Part shown: positions 26,902 to 35,918 of the stretch, piece after piece
Layout of the letters: every line of letters begins with the position of its first letter
How positions within the stretch are numbered: position 1 is the first letter of the stretch
DNA from: UBA6382 sp963600315
GTDB taxonomy: Bacteria > Bacteroidota > Bacteroidia > Bacteroidales > Bacteroidaceae
Length of the DNA: 46,982 nucleotides
Reading direction: 5' to 3'
Assembly: GCA_963600315.1 (NCBI GenBank)
Contig: CAVCAW010000043.1
Span: 1 to 46,982, forward strand
Program-made: the position numbers and the translations under genes
The notes under the pieces: generated by a model
What the model was told of the DNA's origin: nothing
Database searches by the model: none
What the model saw: the letters and a program-made list of their open reading frames with translations, nothing else

Positions 26902-27021
26902 AAAAACATTTGTTAAGTGTGCCTCCTATATGTTGGAGGACGGAAGGTTTGAGAGAATGAAACCTATGATGTTCGTATTGATGGTTTTAATAAGTGTTCT
27001 CTATTTGTAGTGATTGAGCGG

Positions 27022-27582
27022 CTATTGTTTGTCGGACAGTTTGGACAACAGTGCCATGAAGTCGTTGTCGAAGTCGCCGGTGAGGTTGAGTATGCGCAGT
27101 CCAGCGTTTCCACCTGTGTCGAGCAGGGCTATGATTTCCACCACCTTGTTTCCCGCACGCCGCGTCCACACGCCTGCTTGCGATTGGTCTTTGTCGGCGA
27201 CGTCAGGATCATATTTCTTGTAGATTCTCTTGTTGTCGCGCAACACCTTGTTGGCCAGCGACCGATAGGCGCTGGAGTTGTTGGACACCAGCAGTATGCG
27301 CAGGCTCATGATGCGGCGCAGCAGTTCGCTCACCGTCTGCTTGTATTCGCTTGCCTCGGCAGATGCGGTCTTGTCAGTAGAGGCAAGCATCTCGACTACG
27401 TCGCGCATCATAGATGGGCCTACGGTAATCTGCCGATAGTCGGAGGCGGGGTAGGTGTTGGCATTGGCCTCGATGCGCTTCATCATGTGTGCAATGAAGT
27501 CGTTGTCGTTGGAAGACTGTGCTGCCGCTGCCGGTACCAGTGTGACTACCAGGGACACAAGTATGTGGAAGAGATGTTTCAT
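27022..27582 (-). CDS. DUF4252 domain protein, exported
   Basis: A 186-residue protein with a signal peptide (residues 1 to about 21, ending PAAAAQ). The body shows the DUF4252 pattern: a helical first half, then RILLVSNNSSAYRSLANKVL, YKKYDPDVADKDQSQAGVWTR and NKVVEIIALLDTGG. Relatives are Bacteroidetes-specific and usually encoded beside ECF sigma factors; their function is unknown. It is the third gene of the ECF cassette, 44 bases after the anti-sigma-like gene. A periplasmic role linked to the signal sensed by that pathway is inferred from context only. Confidence 0.8.
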   Translation of the reverse strand: MKHLFHILVSLVVTLVPAAAAQSSNDNDFIAHMMKRIEANANTYPASDYRQITVGPSMMRDVVEMLASTDKTASAEASEYKQTVSELLRRIMSLRILLVSNNSSAYRSLANKVLRDNKRIYKKYDPDVADKDQSQAGVWTRRAGNKVVEIIALLDTGGNAGLRILNLTGDFDNDFMALLSKLSDKQ

Positions 27583-27626
27583 TTACGTGTTTTGGCTGTC
27601 GGCACCGTGGGCGGTGCGGGTGGTGT

Positions 27627-28136
27627 TTACTTGACCTTGGAGTTTGTTCCCTCAATGGAGTCTCCATTGAATACGTTGCTGAGATCCTTGAGTGCGTCGC
27701 TGACCTGGCTGTATGCCACTTGGGGGTCTGAATAGGTTTCGTGATAACCAGCGTAGTTATAGTTGACAGGGTCGGGGTCTTGCGAGTCCCAATAGCTTGT
27801 AGCAGCTACGCCCGCTGTGATGACCAGTGCCACGGAGGCTACTGCCTTGTAGAACGGTACGAGCGAATGATTCAGGCGCACAATCCAAGAGGGGTGTTGG
27901 GTCGCTGCTTTGCCAGCAGGGTGAAGTCGCTCCATGAGCTTGGTGTCGAAATCGGCGGGCAGCTCCACGTGTTCTTCTTCGGCAAGGGTGTTGAAGAGGG
28001 GTCTGTATTGTTCGAGCGATGAGGGAATGTCCTGCTGCGTGAAGAAGCTTTTTAGAATCGTTTCTTCCTGAAGGTTTGTCTGGCAGTCGAAATAGCGCTC
28101 TACCAGGTTTTCGATGTATTTATAGTCCATAGTCAT
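27627..28136 (-). CDS. Single-pass membrane protein, probable anti-sigma factor
   Basis: A 169-residue protein with a cytoplasmic N-terminus (about 1-92), one membrane helix (about 94-114, VPFYKAVASVALVITAGVAA) and a short acidic periplasmic tail. The start overlaps the ECF sigma gene by 17 bases (11 if the second ATG, MDYKYIENL, is used), a typical arrangement for a sigma/anti-sigma pair. The N-terminal helices (YIENLVERYFDCQTNLQEET) resemble those of Bacteroidetes anti-sigma-like proteins. There is no zinc-binding HxxxCxxC motif. Role inferred from topology and context. Confidence 0.7.
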   Translation of the reverse strand: MTMDYKYIENLVERYFDCQTNLQEETILKSFFTQQDIPSSLEQYRPLFNTLAEEEHVELPADFDTKLMERLHPAGKAATQHPSWIVRLNHSLVPFYKAVASVALVITAGVAATSYWDSQDPDPVNYNYAGYHETYSDPQVAYSQVSDALKDLSNVFNGDSIEGTNSKVK

Positions 28137-28632
28137 CTTGTTTCTTAAACATTTGTTTGAGAGTTTGGCGGGCTCTGAACAAGGTCACCTTGACCTGCTC
28201 TTCGCTCAACTTGAGTGCCGCAACGATTTCCTTGTAGCTGTAGCCCTCGATGTCGCGCAGCTGCAGTACGGCTCTTTGGCGCGGTGGGAGCGAGTTGATT
28301 TTGTTGAGCAACATTGCGCTCTGCTCTTGGCGCGTGAGGTTTTCGAAGGGTGAGTCGATGGTGTCGGTCGCCGTTGTTAACTCTGCCAGAGAGTCTATTC
28401 GCTCATTGTTGCGGCCAGCTCTCTTGAGGGCATCGAGCGAGAGGTTGCGGCAGATGGTCATTCCCAGTGCCTCTGCCTCTGCGACGGTTGGGAGCGAGTC
28501 TGTGCGTTTCCAGAGCCTGACGAGGGTTTCCTGAGTGATGTCTTGTGCCTCTGCACTGTCCTGCAATACCCGCAAGGCAAGTCTGTAGAACCTGTTCTTG
28601 AGCGGCATCACGTCTTTGTTGAAATCTATCAT
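28120..28632 (-). CDS. ECF-type RNA polymerase sigma factor
   Basis: A 170-residue group IV sigma factor. Region 2 is seen in RFYRLALRVLQDSAEAQDITQETLVRLWKR (about 14-43). The region 4 helix-turn-helix is LPPRQRAVLQLRDIEGYSYKEI with LKLSEEQVKVTLFRARQTL (about 115-160). It directs RNA polymerase to a small regulon, normally held inactive by a membrane anti-sigma. It heads a three-gene unit and has its own ECF-like promoter (28653-28680), implying autoregulation. It is not one of the SusC/D-linked FecI-like sigmas, since no such genes are nearby. Confidence 0.93.
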   Translation of the reverse strand: MIDFNKDVMPLKNRFYRLALRVLQDSAEAQDITQETLVRLWKRTDSLPTVAEAEALGMTICRNLSLDALKRAGRNNERIDSLAELTTATDTIDSPFENLTRQEQSAMLLNKINSLPPRQRAVLQLRDIEGYSYKEIVAALKLSEEQVKVTLFRARQTLKQMFKKQDDYGL

Positions 28633-28652
28633 TGTCTGGTCTCTCTAAGTGT

Positions 28653-28680
28653 ATAAACGATTGGTGGAGGAAAAAGTTAC
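28653..28680 (-). promoter_or_regulatory. ECF-type autoregulatory promoter
   Basis: On the minus strand GTAAC (28676-28680) followed by TTTTT, then CGTTTAT (28653-28659). The gap between GTAAC and CGT is 16 bp, the classical ECF spacing. There is no TAnnTTTG housekeeping box in the gap. The predicted start site is about 15 bases before the sigma-factor ATG. Confidence 0.6.
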
Positions 28681-28692
28681 GTTCTACAGCGA

Positions 28693-28738
28693 AAAAATCC
28701 CCTCCGGGACGGCATTTTGTAGCCCGGCGGGGATTTTT
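28693..28738 (-). terminator. Intrinsic terminator of nhaD
   Basis: AAAAATCCCC plus CCGGG pair with CCCGG plus GGGGATTTTT around a 14-base loop, with one T/C mismatch. The T-run on the minus strand falls just where an nhaD transcript should end. It separates nhaD from the ECF cassette. Confidence 0.82.
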
Positions 28739-28775
28739 CTGGACATTGTGGTTTGTTTTTGGCGTGTGTTTCTGA

Positions 28776-30092
28776 CTAGAAGAACAGCAGTCGCTGGAAA
28801 TAGTAGACGAGCATGCCGCTGAGCATACCAACGAGGGCCCATAGGCTGAAGTGCTTGAGATACCACCCGAAGCTTATCTTCTCCAGTCCCATGACGACCA
28901 CACCGGCGGCAGAGCCGATGATGAGGATGCTGCCACCCGTGCCGGCGCAGTAGGCTAGCAACTGCCAGAAGATGCCGTCTTGGCAGAAATCGAGATTGGC
29001 GGGGTTGCAGTCGTACATGCCCATGCAGCTGGCCACCAATGGTACGTTGTCAACCACCGACGATGCCACACCGATGAGTCCGGTTACGAGATAGTGGTTG
29101 CCGTGGGTAAACGAGTCGAGAGCTACGCCGAATGTGTGGAGTGCGCCCGTTTCCTCCAGGGCTGCTACTGCCATCAGTATGCCGAGGAAGAAGAGTATGG
29201 TCGACATGTCGATGTTCTTCAGAATGCGGCTGACGCGCTGTTCGCGGTTGTTCTCAATCTTGCGGGCATTGTAGAAGCATTCGGTGATGATCCACAGGAT
29301 GCTGAGAATCAGGACTACTCCCATAAATGGGGGCAAGCCCGTGATGCTGCGGAACACTGGCACAAACATGAGTCCTAGCACTCCCACGTAGAACACCACG
29401 TTGCGCTGTGTGAGCGAGAAGTCATAGGATTGGACGGTGGTTTCTTCGGCTTTGTCGGTCAGCGGTTCAAGTTTCCCTTTTAGCTTCAAGTGGACAATTA
29501 GGCCTGGAACTACCACTGTGGCGAGCGATGGGAGCAACAGCTCCTTTATGGGACCCATAGTGGAGATATTGCCCTTGATCCAAAGCATAATGGTGGTGAC
29601 GTCGCCGATGGGTGAGAAGGCTCCGCCTGCATTGGCGGCAATGATTATCATTCCGGCATATAGCATGCGCACCTGCTTGCTCTTGACCAACTTGCGCAAC
29701 ACCATGATCATTACGATTGACGTGGTGAGGTTGTCGAGTATGGCTGAGAGGAAGAAAGTGATGACTATAATCTTCCACAGCAGTGAACGCTTGCTCTTGG
29801 AGGCGAGCTTGTTGCGCACGAAGTTGAAGCCGCCGTTGATGTCGACCACCTCTACGATGGTCATGGCGCCAAGCAAGAAGAAGATAATCTCACTGGTGTC
29901 GCCTACGTGGCGTAGAAACATGCTGTCGAACGACTCGCCAGCTTGCAGATAGTCGCTGATATTGAATGTGTAGAGCGACCACAAGACCGCACTCATGAGC
30001 AATGCGGTAGCGGTCTTGTTAACCTTGAGGCTTCCCTCCAGAGTGATGAAGAGGTATCCCAAAAAGAACGCAATTATGATTGCTAAAGTCAT
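28776..30092 (-). CDS. nhaD: Na+/H+ antiporter, NhaD type
   Basis: A 438-residue inner-membrane antiporter of the ion-transporter superfamily. There are roughly ten to twelve hydrophobic segments throughout. Family blocks include TSEIIFFLLGAMTIVEVVD, SAILDNLTTSIVMIMVLRKL, NAGGAFSPIGDVTTIMLW, and the later SSVVDNVPLVAS and GTGGSILIIGSAAGVVVMG. The paired LDN/VDN sequences are the usual ion-site repeats. It should help with sodium and pH homeostasis. It has its own promoter and terminator and is not coupled to the ECF genes downstream. Confidence 0.92.
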   Translation of the reverse strand: MTLAIIIAFFLGYLFITLEGSLKVNKTATALLMSAVLWSLYTFNISDYLQAGESFDSMFLRHVGDTSEIIFFLLGAMTIVEVVDINGGFNFVRNKLASKSKRSLLWKIIVITFFLSAILDNLTTSIVMIMVLRKLVKSKQVRMLYAGMIIIAANAGGAFSPIGDVTTIMLWIKGNISTMGPIKELLLPSLATVVVPGLIVHLKLKGKLEPLTDKAEETTVQSYDFSLTQRNVVFYVGVLGLMFVPVFRSITGLPPFMGVVLILSILWIITECFYNARKIENNREQRVSRILKNIDMSTILFFLGILMAVAALEETGALHTFGVALDSFTHGNHYLVTGLIGVASSVVDNVPLVASCMGMYDCNPANLDFCQDGIFWQLLAYCAGTGGSILIIGSAAGVVVMGLEKISFGWYLKHFSLWALVGMLSGMLVYYFQRLLFF

Positions 30093-30144
30093 TGGTAATA
30101 AAGTTTGTTTGTTATTAGTTGGTTAGTATACTGATTTTTCATTG

Positions 30145-30175
30145 CAAATTTAACAAGAACCGATGCTTCCTGCAA
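30145..30175 (-). promoter_or_regulatory. Promoter of nhaD
   Basis: On the minus strand TTG (30173-30175), 20 bp, then TAAATTTG (30145-30152), followed by C. The spacing fits the Bacteroidetes consensus; the leader is about 45-50 bases. Confidence 0.6.
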
Positions 30176-30407
30176 TCGTGAACAACGATTATCCCTAGCA
30201 TTCTTGCGGCTTTTTTAAGATGGTTAACATTTTTGCTTGCCGCCTGCTGCCCACATGCTCATTTGACTGAACAAAAAGTAGCAAACATACAAGCTACGCG
30301 ATATGGCAAACGGTTTGACGATAAAAATTTTTGCGTTTTCCGTATTTTTTTGTTCCTTTGTACCCTTTGAGTAGTGCCGGCTGTCGCCGGCGAGAAAACA
30401 AGGATAA
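30153..30407 (+). other. Intergenic region upstream of the T9SS-linked operon
   Basis: Divergent gap between nhaD and the phosphoethanolamine transferase. A near-consensus box, TACCCTTTG (30361-30369), has one extra base compared with TAnnTTTG. It is followed by a 6-bp GCCGGC/GCCGGC hairpin with a TGTC loop (30376-30391) in the predicted leader. I see no gene or known riboswitch. Confidence 0.45.
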
Positions 30408-32147
30408 ATGATGGACGTGCGGAAAAGACGACAGTTCGCAGACTATCTTGTGCGGCCTGTGGCAGAGTGCTGGCAGTTTCTGCTGATGGGTGCGGTGGCA
30501 TGGCTGGTGCTGTATCACCTCACGCAATGGACGAGTGACTCTTGGTGGATGTGGCTGCCGGCACAGGTTGCTGACCTCTATGTGTTGGCATTTTTTGTAT
30601 GCCTTCTGCCCAAGGGCTGCCGCAAGTGGGTCTTGGGCGTCGTCAGCGCAATCATGTACATCATGTTCTTTGCCGAGAGCTTTGTCTATCAGCGCTATTA
30701 TACTCACTTCATGCCGCAGGTGCTATCGATGGTGTGCGAAACTACGCCTGAAGAGTCCAGCGGCTTCCTGCGGTTGTGTCTTGAGTCGTCCAAACTGCTG
30801 CCTATGGTGGCGTGGTGGGGCGGTGTGGCAGTGGTGCATATTGCCCTTGCCGTGACAGTGCGTCGCCAAGTGACAGTCCGGTGGTTGAAGCACACAATGC
30901 TAGCAGTGGTACTGCTGTGTCTGGCATGGCGAATACCATCTTATGTGGAGACTGTACGCTTCTTGAGACTGGAGACCACGGAGCAGTCGGAACGCACCGA
31001 TTTCTCTGCTTTCTATTCAAGTCCGTGGAGAATCGTCTATTCACTGAAATTTGCACAGCTCACACAGCGCGAGCTCAAGACCTTGGGCGACAATATGAGC
31101 GATATCAAGGTTGAGGGCAATGGCAAGGGTGTGCCTTACATAGTATTTGTGATTGGTGAGAGCTACAATAAGCACCACTCTGCCGTCTATGGCTACAGCA
31201 TGCCCACGACCCCTTTCCAGAGCAAGGCGCAAGACGAAGGTTTCATGGTAGCCATGCAGAATGCAGTGACTCCGTGGAATGTAACCTCGATGGTGTTCAA
31301 GCAGATGATGTCCATACGGTCGGGCGACAGTGGCTCCAACTGGGCAGACGGAGTGCTCTTTCCCGCCATCATGCGCAAGGGCGGCTACAGGGTGAGCTTC
31401 TTGAGCAACCAGTTCTACAAGTCGCATCGGCAGAACACGGCTAACTTCAACGGGTCGTTCTTCATGAATAGCCAGCCGTTTGACAGCCTTTGCTTTGACG
31501 AGCGCAATGCCAAGCACTACCTCTACGACACAGGACTGGTAATGTCTCTGCCCAAATCACCCATGCCAAAGAACCAGTTCATCATTCTGCACCTGCTGGG
31601 GCAGCACCAACCCTACTCTGACCGCATTCCCAAAGGGCAGGCGACGTTCAAGGTCAACGATGTCAAGCGGTCTGACCTCAACGACGACGAGAAGCAAATT
31701 GTGGCTGACTACGACAATGCCACGCTCATCAACGATCGGGTGATTGAGAAAGTCTACGACATTTTTGCCGACAAAGAAGCCGTTATAGTCTATGTGGCAG
31801 ACCATGGAGAGGAGGTCTATGACGGCAATATCGGCATGTTTGGGCGCAACCACAGTGCCAGCCCGTCACCACAGATAATGTGGGCAGAATTTGAAGTGCC
31901 CCTCGAGATATTCTTCACTCCTGCGCTCATGGAGAAGCGGCCGCAACTCGTCGAGGCGGTACGCGCAGCTCAAAACAAGCCGTGCTCTATCGACGACTTG
32001 GGGCACACGCTCATCAATATGGCAGGCATAGAGTGTAAGTACTACAATCCGCAGCGTGACATCCTGTCGCCGCAGTTCAAGCAGAAGAAACGCTATGTAA
32101 AGAATCTGTCGGTCACCTACGACGAGATAATGAAACGCAAGAAATAG
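30408..32147 (+). CDS. Phosphoethanolamine transferase (EptA/sulfatase-fold)
   Basis: A 579-residue inner-membrane enzyme. The N-terminus has about five membrane helices (between residues about 20 and 175). The periplasmic alkaline-phosphatase-fold domain begins with FVIGESYNKHHSAVYGY, where E251 is the first metal ligand. The nucleophile threonine is T288 or T293 in NAVTPWNVTSMVFKQMMS. HLLGQHQPY and YVADHGEEVYD supply later ligands. It should add phosphoethanolamine to lipid A, core or another glycan; the acceptor cannot be read from sequence. The ATG at 30411 is an alternative start. It heads the plus-strand run leading into the T9SS genes, 21 bases before the acyltransferase. Confidence 0.86.
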   Translation: MMDVRKRRQFADYLVRPVAECWQFLLMGAVAWLVLYHLTQWTSDSWWMWLPAQVADLYVLAFFVCLLPKGCRKWVLGVVSAIMYIMFFAESFVYQRYYTHFMPQVLSMVCETTPEESSGFLRLCLESSKLLPMVAWWGGVAVVHIALAVTVRRQVTVRWLKHTMLAVVLLCLAWRIPSYVETVRFLRLETTEQSERTDFSAFYSSPWRIVYSLKFAQLTQRELKTLGDNMSDIKVEGNGKGVPYIVFVIGESYNKHHSAVYGYSMPTTPFQSKAQDEGFMVAMQNAVTPWNVTSMVFKQMMSIRSGDSGSNWADGVLFPAIMRKGGYRVSFLSNQFYKSHRQNTANFNGSFFMNSQPFDSLCFDERNAKHYLYDTGLVMSLPKSPMPKNQFIILHLLGQHQPYSDRIPKGQATFKVNDVKRSDLNDDEKQIVADYDNATLINDRVIEKVYDIFADKEAVIVYVADHGEEVYDGNIGMFGRNHSASPSPQIMWAEFEVPLEIFFTPALMEKRPQLVEAVRAAQNKPCSIDDLGHTLINMAGIECKYYNPQRDILSPQFKQKKRYVKNLSVTYDEIMKRKK

Positions 32148-32168
32148 TCGCCCCAACCCATTCACCTC

Positions 32169-33275
32169 ATGTCCAGACAAACCGTAACAATGCTTAAAGG
32201 CTTGGGCATACTGCTCATCGTGACGCACAACTACATGCACTGGTTGCCGGACTGTGTGGACGAAAACGAGTATACGTTTAGCATAGAGCGAATCGACAAA
32301 CTCGTGGAGTATCTCGGGCAAGGCGGTCCCCATGTGGTGCTCAACCTGCTCAGTCATTTCGGCCACTACGGCGTTGCCATATTCTTGTTCCTCAGCGGCT
32401 ATGGGCTCACAAAGAAGTATGAGCCGATGTCTGGCAACCAACTGAACGCAACTCCCCGCATTGGAATCGTGCCGTTTGTCTTCAGACATGCCTTGAAACT
32501 ATGGAAGCTGATGGTGCCGGTCGTGGTTTTGTTTGTTGCAACTCAACTGTATCACGGCACATGGAACAGACCCTGGACACGACTGCTCCCGCTCTTGGGG
32601 TTCTACAGCAACCTGCAGCCTGAGCGCGACCTCTTATTGGGTCCGTGGTGGTGGTTCAGCCTGATGATGCAGCTCTACATCGTGTGGCGGCTGTTCATCT
32701 ACCGCAACGGCAAGTCTATGCTCTACACAGTGATAGGTTTGTGTCTTGCAACGCAGATAGCCGCCACATGGATTGAACGCGGCAATCTGGCGTCATACGA
32801 CACCCTGACGAGCTATCTCCATTACAACTTCCCATGCTCCATGCTAGCCTTCGGTCTGGGAGTGGCGCATGCGCGCTATAATCTCTACTGGCTCAGGCAG
32901 TGGTGGTCGCCCCTAGTGGGACTCTCGCTCATTATCATCGGTGCCTTTAATGCGGGCATTTGGTGTATCAGCCCAGCGGGCATAGTAATGATTGCCGCAA
33001 CCTTTGCCCATAATGTCGACTCAAGGCTGCGCACCCGGGAGCGGTGGTGCATCACGCCCCTGCGAATCCTCGTGTTCTTGGGAGAAATTTCGGCATGGCT
33101 GTTTGCCCTCCATCCCATAGTCAGGATCTATCCCATAAGGATGGCTCGAACAGGCGGCGACCTCGACGTCTATCTGTCGATAGTCATATATCTCGCTGTC
33201 AGCATACTCCTGGCGTGGCTGTTCTTCATGTTCACAAAAAAACGACCTGCCGACACAATAAAAAATAATGCATAG
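32169..33275 (+). CDS. Membrane acyltransferase (acyltransferase 3 family)
   Basis: A 368-residue polytopic protein with the acyltransferase-3 opening, MLKGLGILLIVTHNYMHWLP. The histidine after LIVT is the expected catalytic residue. GHYGVAIFLFLSGYGLTKKYE is the family's second hallmark, and about ten membrane helices follow. Such enzymes O-acylate surface sugars or lipids. The gene is tightly placed between the phosphoethanolamine transferase and porP/sprF, so envelope-glycan modification tied to the secretion system is a reasonable inference. The stop lies 22 bases before the chosen porP start. Confidence 0.82.
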   Translation: MSRQTVTMLKGLGILLIVTHNYMHWLPDCVDENEYTFSIERIDKLVEYLGQGGPHVVLNLLSHFGHYGVAIFLFLSGYGLTKKYEPMSGNQLNATPRIGIVPFVFRHALKLWKLMVPVVVLFVATQLYHGTWNRPWTRLLPLLGFYSNLQPERDLLLGPWWWFSLMMQLYIVWRLFIYRNGKSMLYTVIGLCLATQIAATWIERGNLASYDTLTSYLHYNFPCSMLAFGLGVAHARYNLYWLRQWWSPLVGLSLIIIGAFNAGIWCISPAGIVMIAATFAHNVDSRLRTRERWCITPLRILVFLGEISAWLFALHPIVRIYPIRMARTGGDLDVYLSIVIYLAVSILLAWLFFMFTKKRPADTIKNNA

Positions 33276-33297
33276 AGTTATCTGTTATAGTATTTTT

Positions 33298-34251
33298 ATG
33301 AAAACTACGACGCTTAACATACCCAGGCTGATCGCCGCCCTGCTGCTACTGCTTCTTGTCCACACCGGCAAGGCGCAGTACGATCCATCGTTCACCCATT
33401 TTTGGATGATTGAGACGCAGTTTAATCCGTCAGCGGTGGGCAACACCACAGACCTGAGAGCTACCGGCATCTACAGCGCCCAACTCACTGGTTATGAAAA
33501 TGCGCCCAACACCATGGTGGCTGCCGTAGACTTGCCCTTGTTCTTCGTGGGGCCGCAGCACGGCATAGGTGCCTACTTCATGAATGACGAAGCCGGCGCA
33601 TTCTCAATGAAGAACGTCGCACTGCAGTATGCACACCACCGCAAATTGCTAGGTGGCACCATCAGCATAGGTCTGCAGATAGACTTGCTCAACGAAACAT
33701 TCGACGGTTCCAAGATAGACACCGAAGACGGCAATGACCCCGCTTTTTCCACCAGTAACATCAACGGCTCCAAGATTGACGGCTCTGCCGGACTCACTTA
33801 TCGCTGGAAAGACCTCAAGGTGGGCTTGTCGGTGAAGCATATCACAGCACCGACCATTCTGCTTGGCGAAAAAAACGAGATAAGAATCAAACGTTCCTAC
33901 TATTTCACGGCAGGATACAATATTAAGCTAAGAAATCCGTTATTCAGCATACACCCCGATGTCTTTTGGACATACGACGGGGTTGACCATAAAGGCTATA
34001 TCCATGCCCGCCTGCAATATGACAACGACGGGAAAATGCTGTTTGGAGGACTGAGCTACAGTCCTTCTACTTCGGTGGCTCTGGTCGTAGGCGGAAAATT
34101 CCATGGGGTAGTGCTCAGCTACTCCTACGAGGCATTCACCTCGGGAGTGGGCGTAGGCAATGGCAACCACGAAATTGTGTTGTCTTACCAGGCTCCGCTA
34201 AATATCTACAAGAAAGGACGCAACCGCCACAAAAGCGTGCGCCTGCTCTAA
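33298..34251 (+). CDS. porP: T9SS outer-membrane protein PorP/SprF
   Basis: A 317-residue outer-membrane beta-barrel of the PorP/SprF family. It starts MKTTTLNIPRLIAALLLLLL with a signal peptide cut after GKA/AQ (about residue 26). The family opening is plain: QYDPSFTHFWMIETQFNPSA, LRATGIYSAQLTGY, GIGAYFMNDEAG. Alternating strands run to the end. I use the ATG at 33298 rather than 33268, because it gives a clean signal peptide and avoids overlap with the upstream gene. In T9SS this protein works with the ring components encoded immediately downstream. Confidence 0.9.
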   Translation: MKTTTLNIPRLIAALLLLLLVHTGKAQYDPSFTHFWMIETQFNPSAVGNTTDLRATGIYSAQLTGYENAPNTMVAAVDLPLFFVGPQHGIGAYFMNDEAGAFSMKNVALQYAHHRKLLGGTISIGLQIDLLNETFDGSKIDTEDGNDPAFSTSNINGSKIDGSAGLTYRWKDLKVGLSVKHITAPTILLGEKNEIRIKRSYYFTAGYNIKLRNPLFSIHPDVFWTYDGVDHKGYIHARLQYDNDGKMLFGGLSYSPSTSVALVVGGKFHGVVLSYSYEAFTSGVGVGNGNHEIVLSYQAPLNIYKKGRNRHKSVRLL

Positions 34252-34347
34252 ATGCAGCGGCATCTGTTTGCAGACGTCTCCATGTAGCAATCAACACAGT
34301 GGCACATCAACATAGACAACAATTTAAGAAACACATACATAGTATAT

Positions 34348-35856
34348 ATGAAAAAGCTTAGCAATTTGGCAATCGCATTCATCAGCATTGTTCTCGCATG
34401 CTCATGTTTTGGTGGCAGCGGCCTGCAACAAGGCGGCGAAGTGACTGGCGTATCAGGCAGGTCCTTCGTTGAACCCACTCCATACGGAATGGTCAAAGTG
34501 GAAAAGGGATTCCTTAAAGTCGGACTGTCGGAAAACGACACCCTGTGGGGAGCTGACGTGCCTAGCAAGGAAATCTCTGTCGATGGTTTCTGGATGGACC
34601 AGAAGGAAATAACCAACTCGCAATACCGTCAGTTTGTGGCGTGGGTGCGCGACTCCATACTGCGCGAACGTCTGGCCGATCCTAACTATGGTGGCATCGA
34701 GGCCTACAAGATTACGGAAGACGAAGAGGGCAACCCTCTGGAGAAGCCGTACCTTGACTGGACGAGGCGACTCCCATACAAAAACCCCACAGAGAGCGAA
34801 GAACTTGCACTCAACTCCATTTACACCGTAAATCCAGTGACGGGAGAAAAGATGCTTGATGCCTCGCAGATGAACTATCGCTACGAAATCTACGACTATC
34901 AGAAAGCTGCGATGAGAAAATATCGCCTCAATCCCGCAGAGCGCAACCTCGACACCGATGTCAAGGCTGATCCGACGGAGGTGGTGATGATCTCCAAAGA
35001 TACCGCTTATATCAACGACGACGGACAAATCGTCAGGGAGACCATCACGCGTCCACTTTCGTCATATTATGACTTCCTCAATACCTACATTGTCAACATC
35101 TATCCCGACACCACTTGTTGGATAAACGACTTCACCAACGCCAATAACGAGAAATACTCCAAACTCTACTTCTCGTCGAGTGACTACAACGACTATCCCG
35201 TAGTGGGAGTGACTTGGGAGCAGGCTACGGCCTTCTGCGCTTGGCGCACTGAATATCTGCTCAAGGGATTGGGCAAAGAGGCCCGCCAACTGCAGCGTTA
35301 CCGCCTGCCGACCGAGATTGAATGGGAGTTTGCTGCCCGTGGCAAAAACGGCAACACCTTCCCTTGGACAGACTCCACGATGGTCAACGATAAGGGCTGC
35401 TATTATGCTAACTTCAAGCCAGACCGCGGCAACTATACGCAAGACGGTAATCTTATCACCTCGAGATGTGGTATCTATGGTGCCAACTCCAACGGACTCT
35501 ATGACATGGCGGGCAACGTGGCTGAATGGACCTCTACCGTCTACACTCAAGCGGGTGTGCAGATGATGAGCGACCTCAACCCTGAATTGACCTACAAAGC
35601 TGCCATAGAAGATCCCTATTTCCTGAAACAGAAAGTTGTGAGGGGTGGTTCATGGAAAGACCCCGAGTCTATGATACGCTCGGCATGGCGCCAGAAGGAA
35701 TACCAGAATCAGCCACGCTCGTTCATAGGATTCAGATGCGTGCGCTCACTGGCCTCCACCACCAATTCTCGCGCTACCAAGATGAATGGTGCCAAGAGCA
35801 CCGGCGGCAGCGGCAGTTCTGCCTCCAGACTCTCCGTACGCAAAACCAGACGGTAG
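34348..35856 (+). CDS. gldK: T9SS ring lipoprotein GldK/PorK
   Basis: A 502-residue lipoprotein. The signal sequence ends in the lipobox VLAC with C18. The mature part is a formylglycine-generating-enzyme-like fold: GFWMDQKEITNSQYRQFV, GVTWEQATAFCAWR, RLPTEIEWEFAARG, GNVAEWTSTVY, VRGGSWKD and IGFRCVRS. In T9SS this fold is structural rather than enzymatic; GldK forms a periplasmic ring with GldN. It lies 96 bases after porP/sprF and 62 before gldL. The order porP-gldK-gldL-gldM-gldN is the canonical core operon. Confidence 0.95.
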   Translation: MKKLSNLAIAFISIVLACSCFGGSGLQQGGEVTGVSGRSFVEPTPYGMVKVEKGFLKVGLSENDTLWGADVPSKEISVDGFWMDQKEITNSQYRQFVAWVRDSILRERLADPNYGGIEAYKITEDEEGNPLEKPYLDWTRRLPYKNPTESEELALNSIYTVNPVTGEKMLDASQMNYRYEIYDYQKAAMRKYRLNPAERNLDTDVKADPTEVVMISKDTAYINDDGQIVRETITRPLSSYYDFLNTYIVNIYPDTTCWINDFTNANNEKYSKLYFSSSDYNDYPVVGVTWEQATAFCAWRTEYLLKGLGKEARQLQRYRLPTEIEWEFAARGKNGNTFPWTDSTMVNDKGCYYANFKPDRGNYTQDGNLITSRCGIYGANSNGLYDMAGNVAEWTSTVYTQAGVQMMSDLNPELTYKAAIEDPYFLKQKVVRGGSWKDPESMIRSAWRQKEYQNQPRSFIGFRCVRSLASTTNSRATKMNGAKSTGGSGSSASRLSVRKTRR

Positions 35857-35918
35857 TCTCTCGCTCTGTCAGTCGAAAACCTCCCCTTAACTAATCATCA
35901 CGACAAAAACACACAATT

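Larger units (their letters stand above)
26524..27021. other. 498-bp region between topA and the DUF4252 gene
   Basis: From left to right it holds the topA leader and -7 box (26600-26607), repeat copy 2 (26709-26796), a terminator-like hairpin (26872-26901), a small CCTCC/GGAGG stem at about 26923-26940 and the 3' flank of the DUF4252 gene. Open frames crossing the repeat are low-complexity translations of its palindromes. I see no gene here. Confidence 0.7.

Noticed and set aside
26626..26916. Several overlapping open frames over repeat copy 2
   Set aside because: They exist on both strands only because the palindromes lack stops. The encoded residues are low complexity and no promoter fits.
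26957..27010. 17-codon hydrophobic mini-gene (MKPMMFVLMVLISVLYL)
   Set aside because: It is on the strand opposite the local operon, with no promoter box or ribosome site, and is short enough to be chance.
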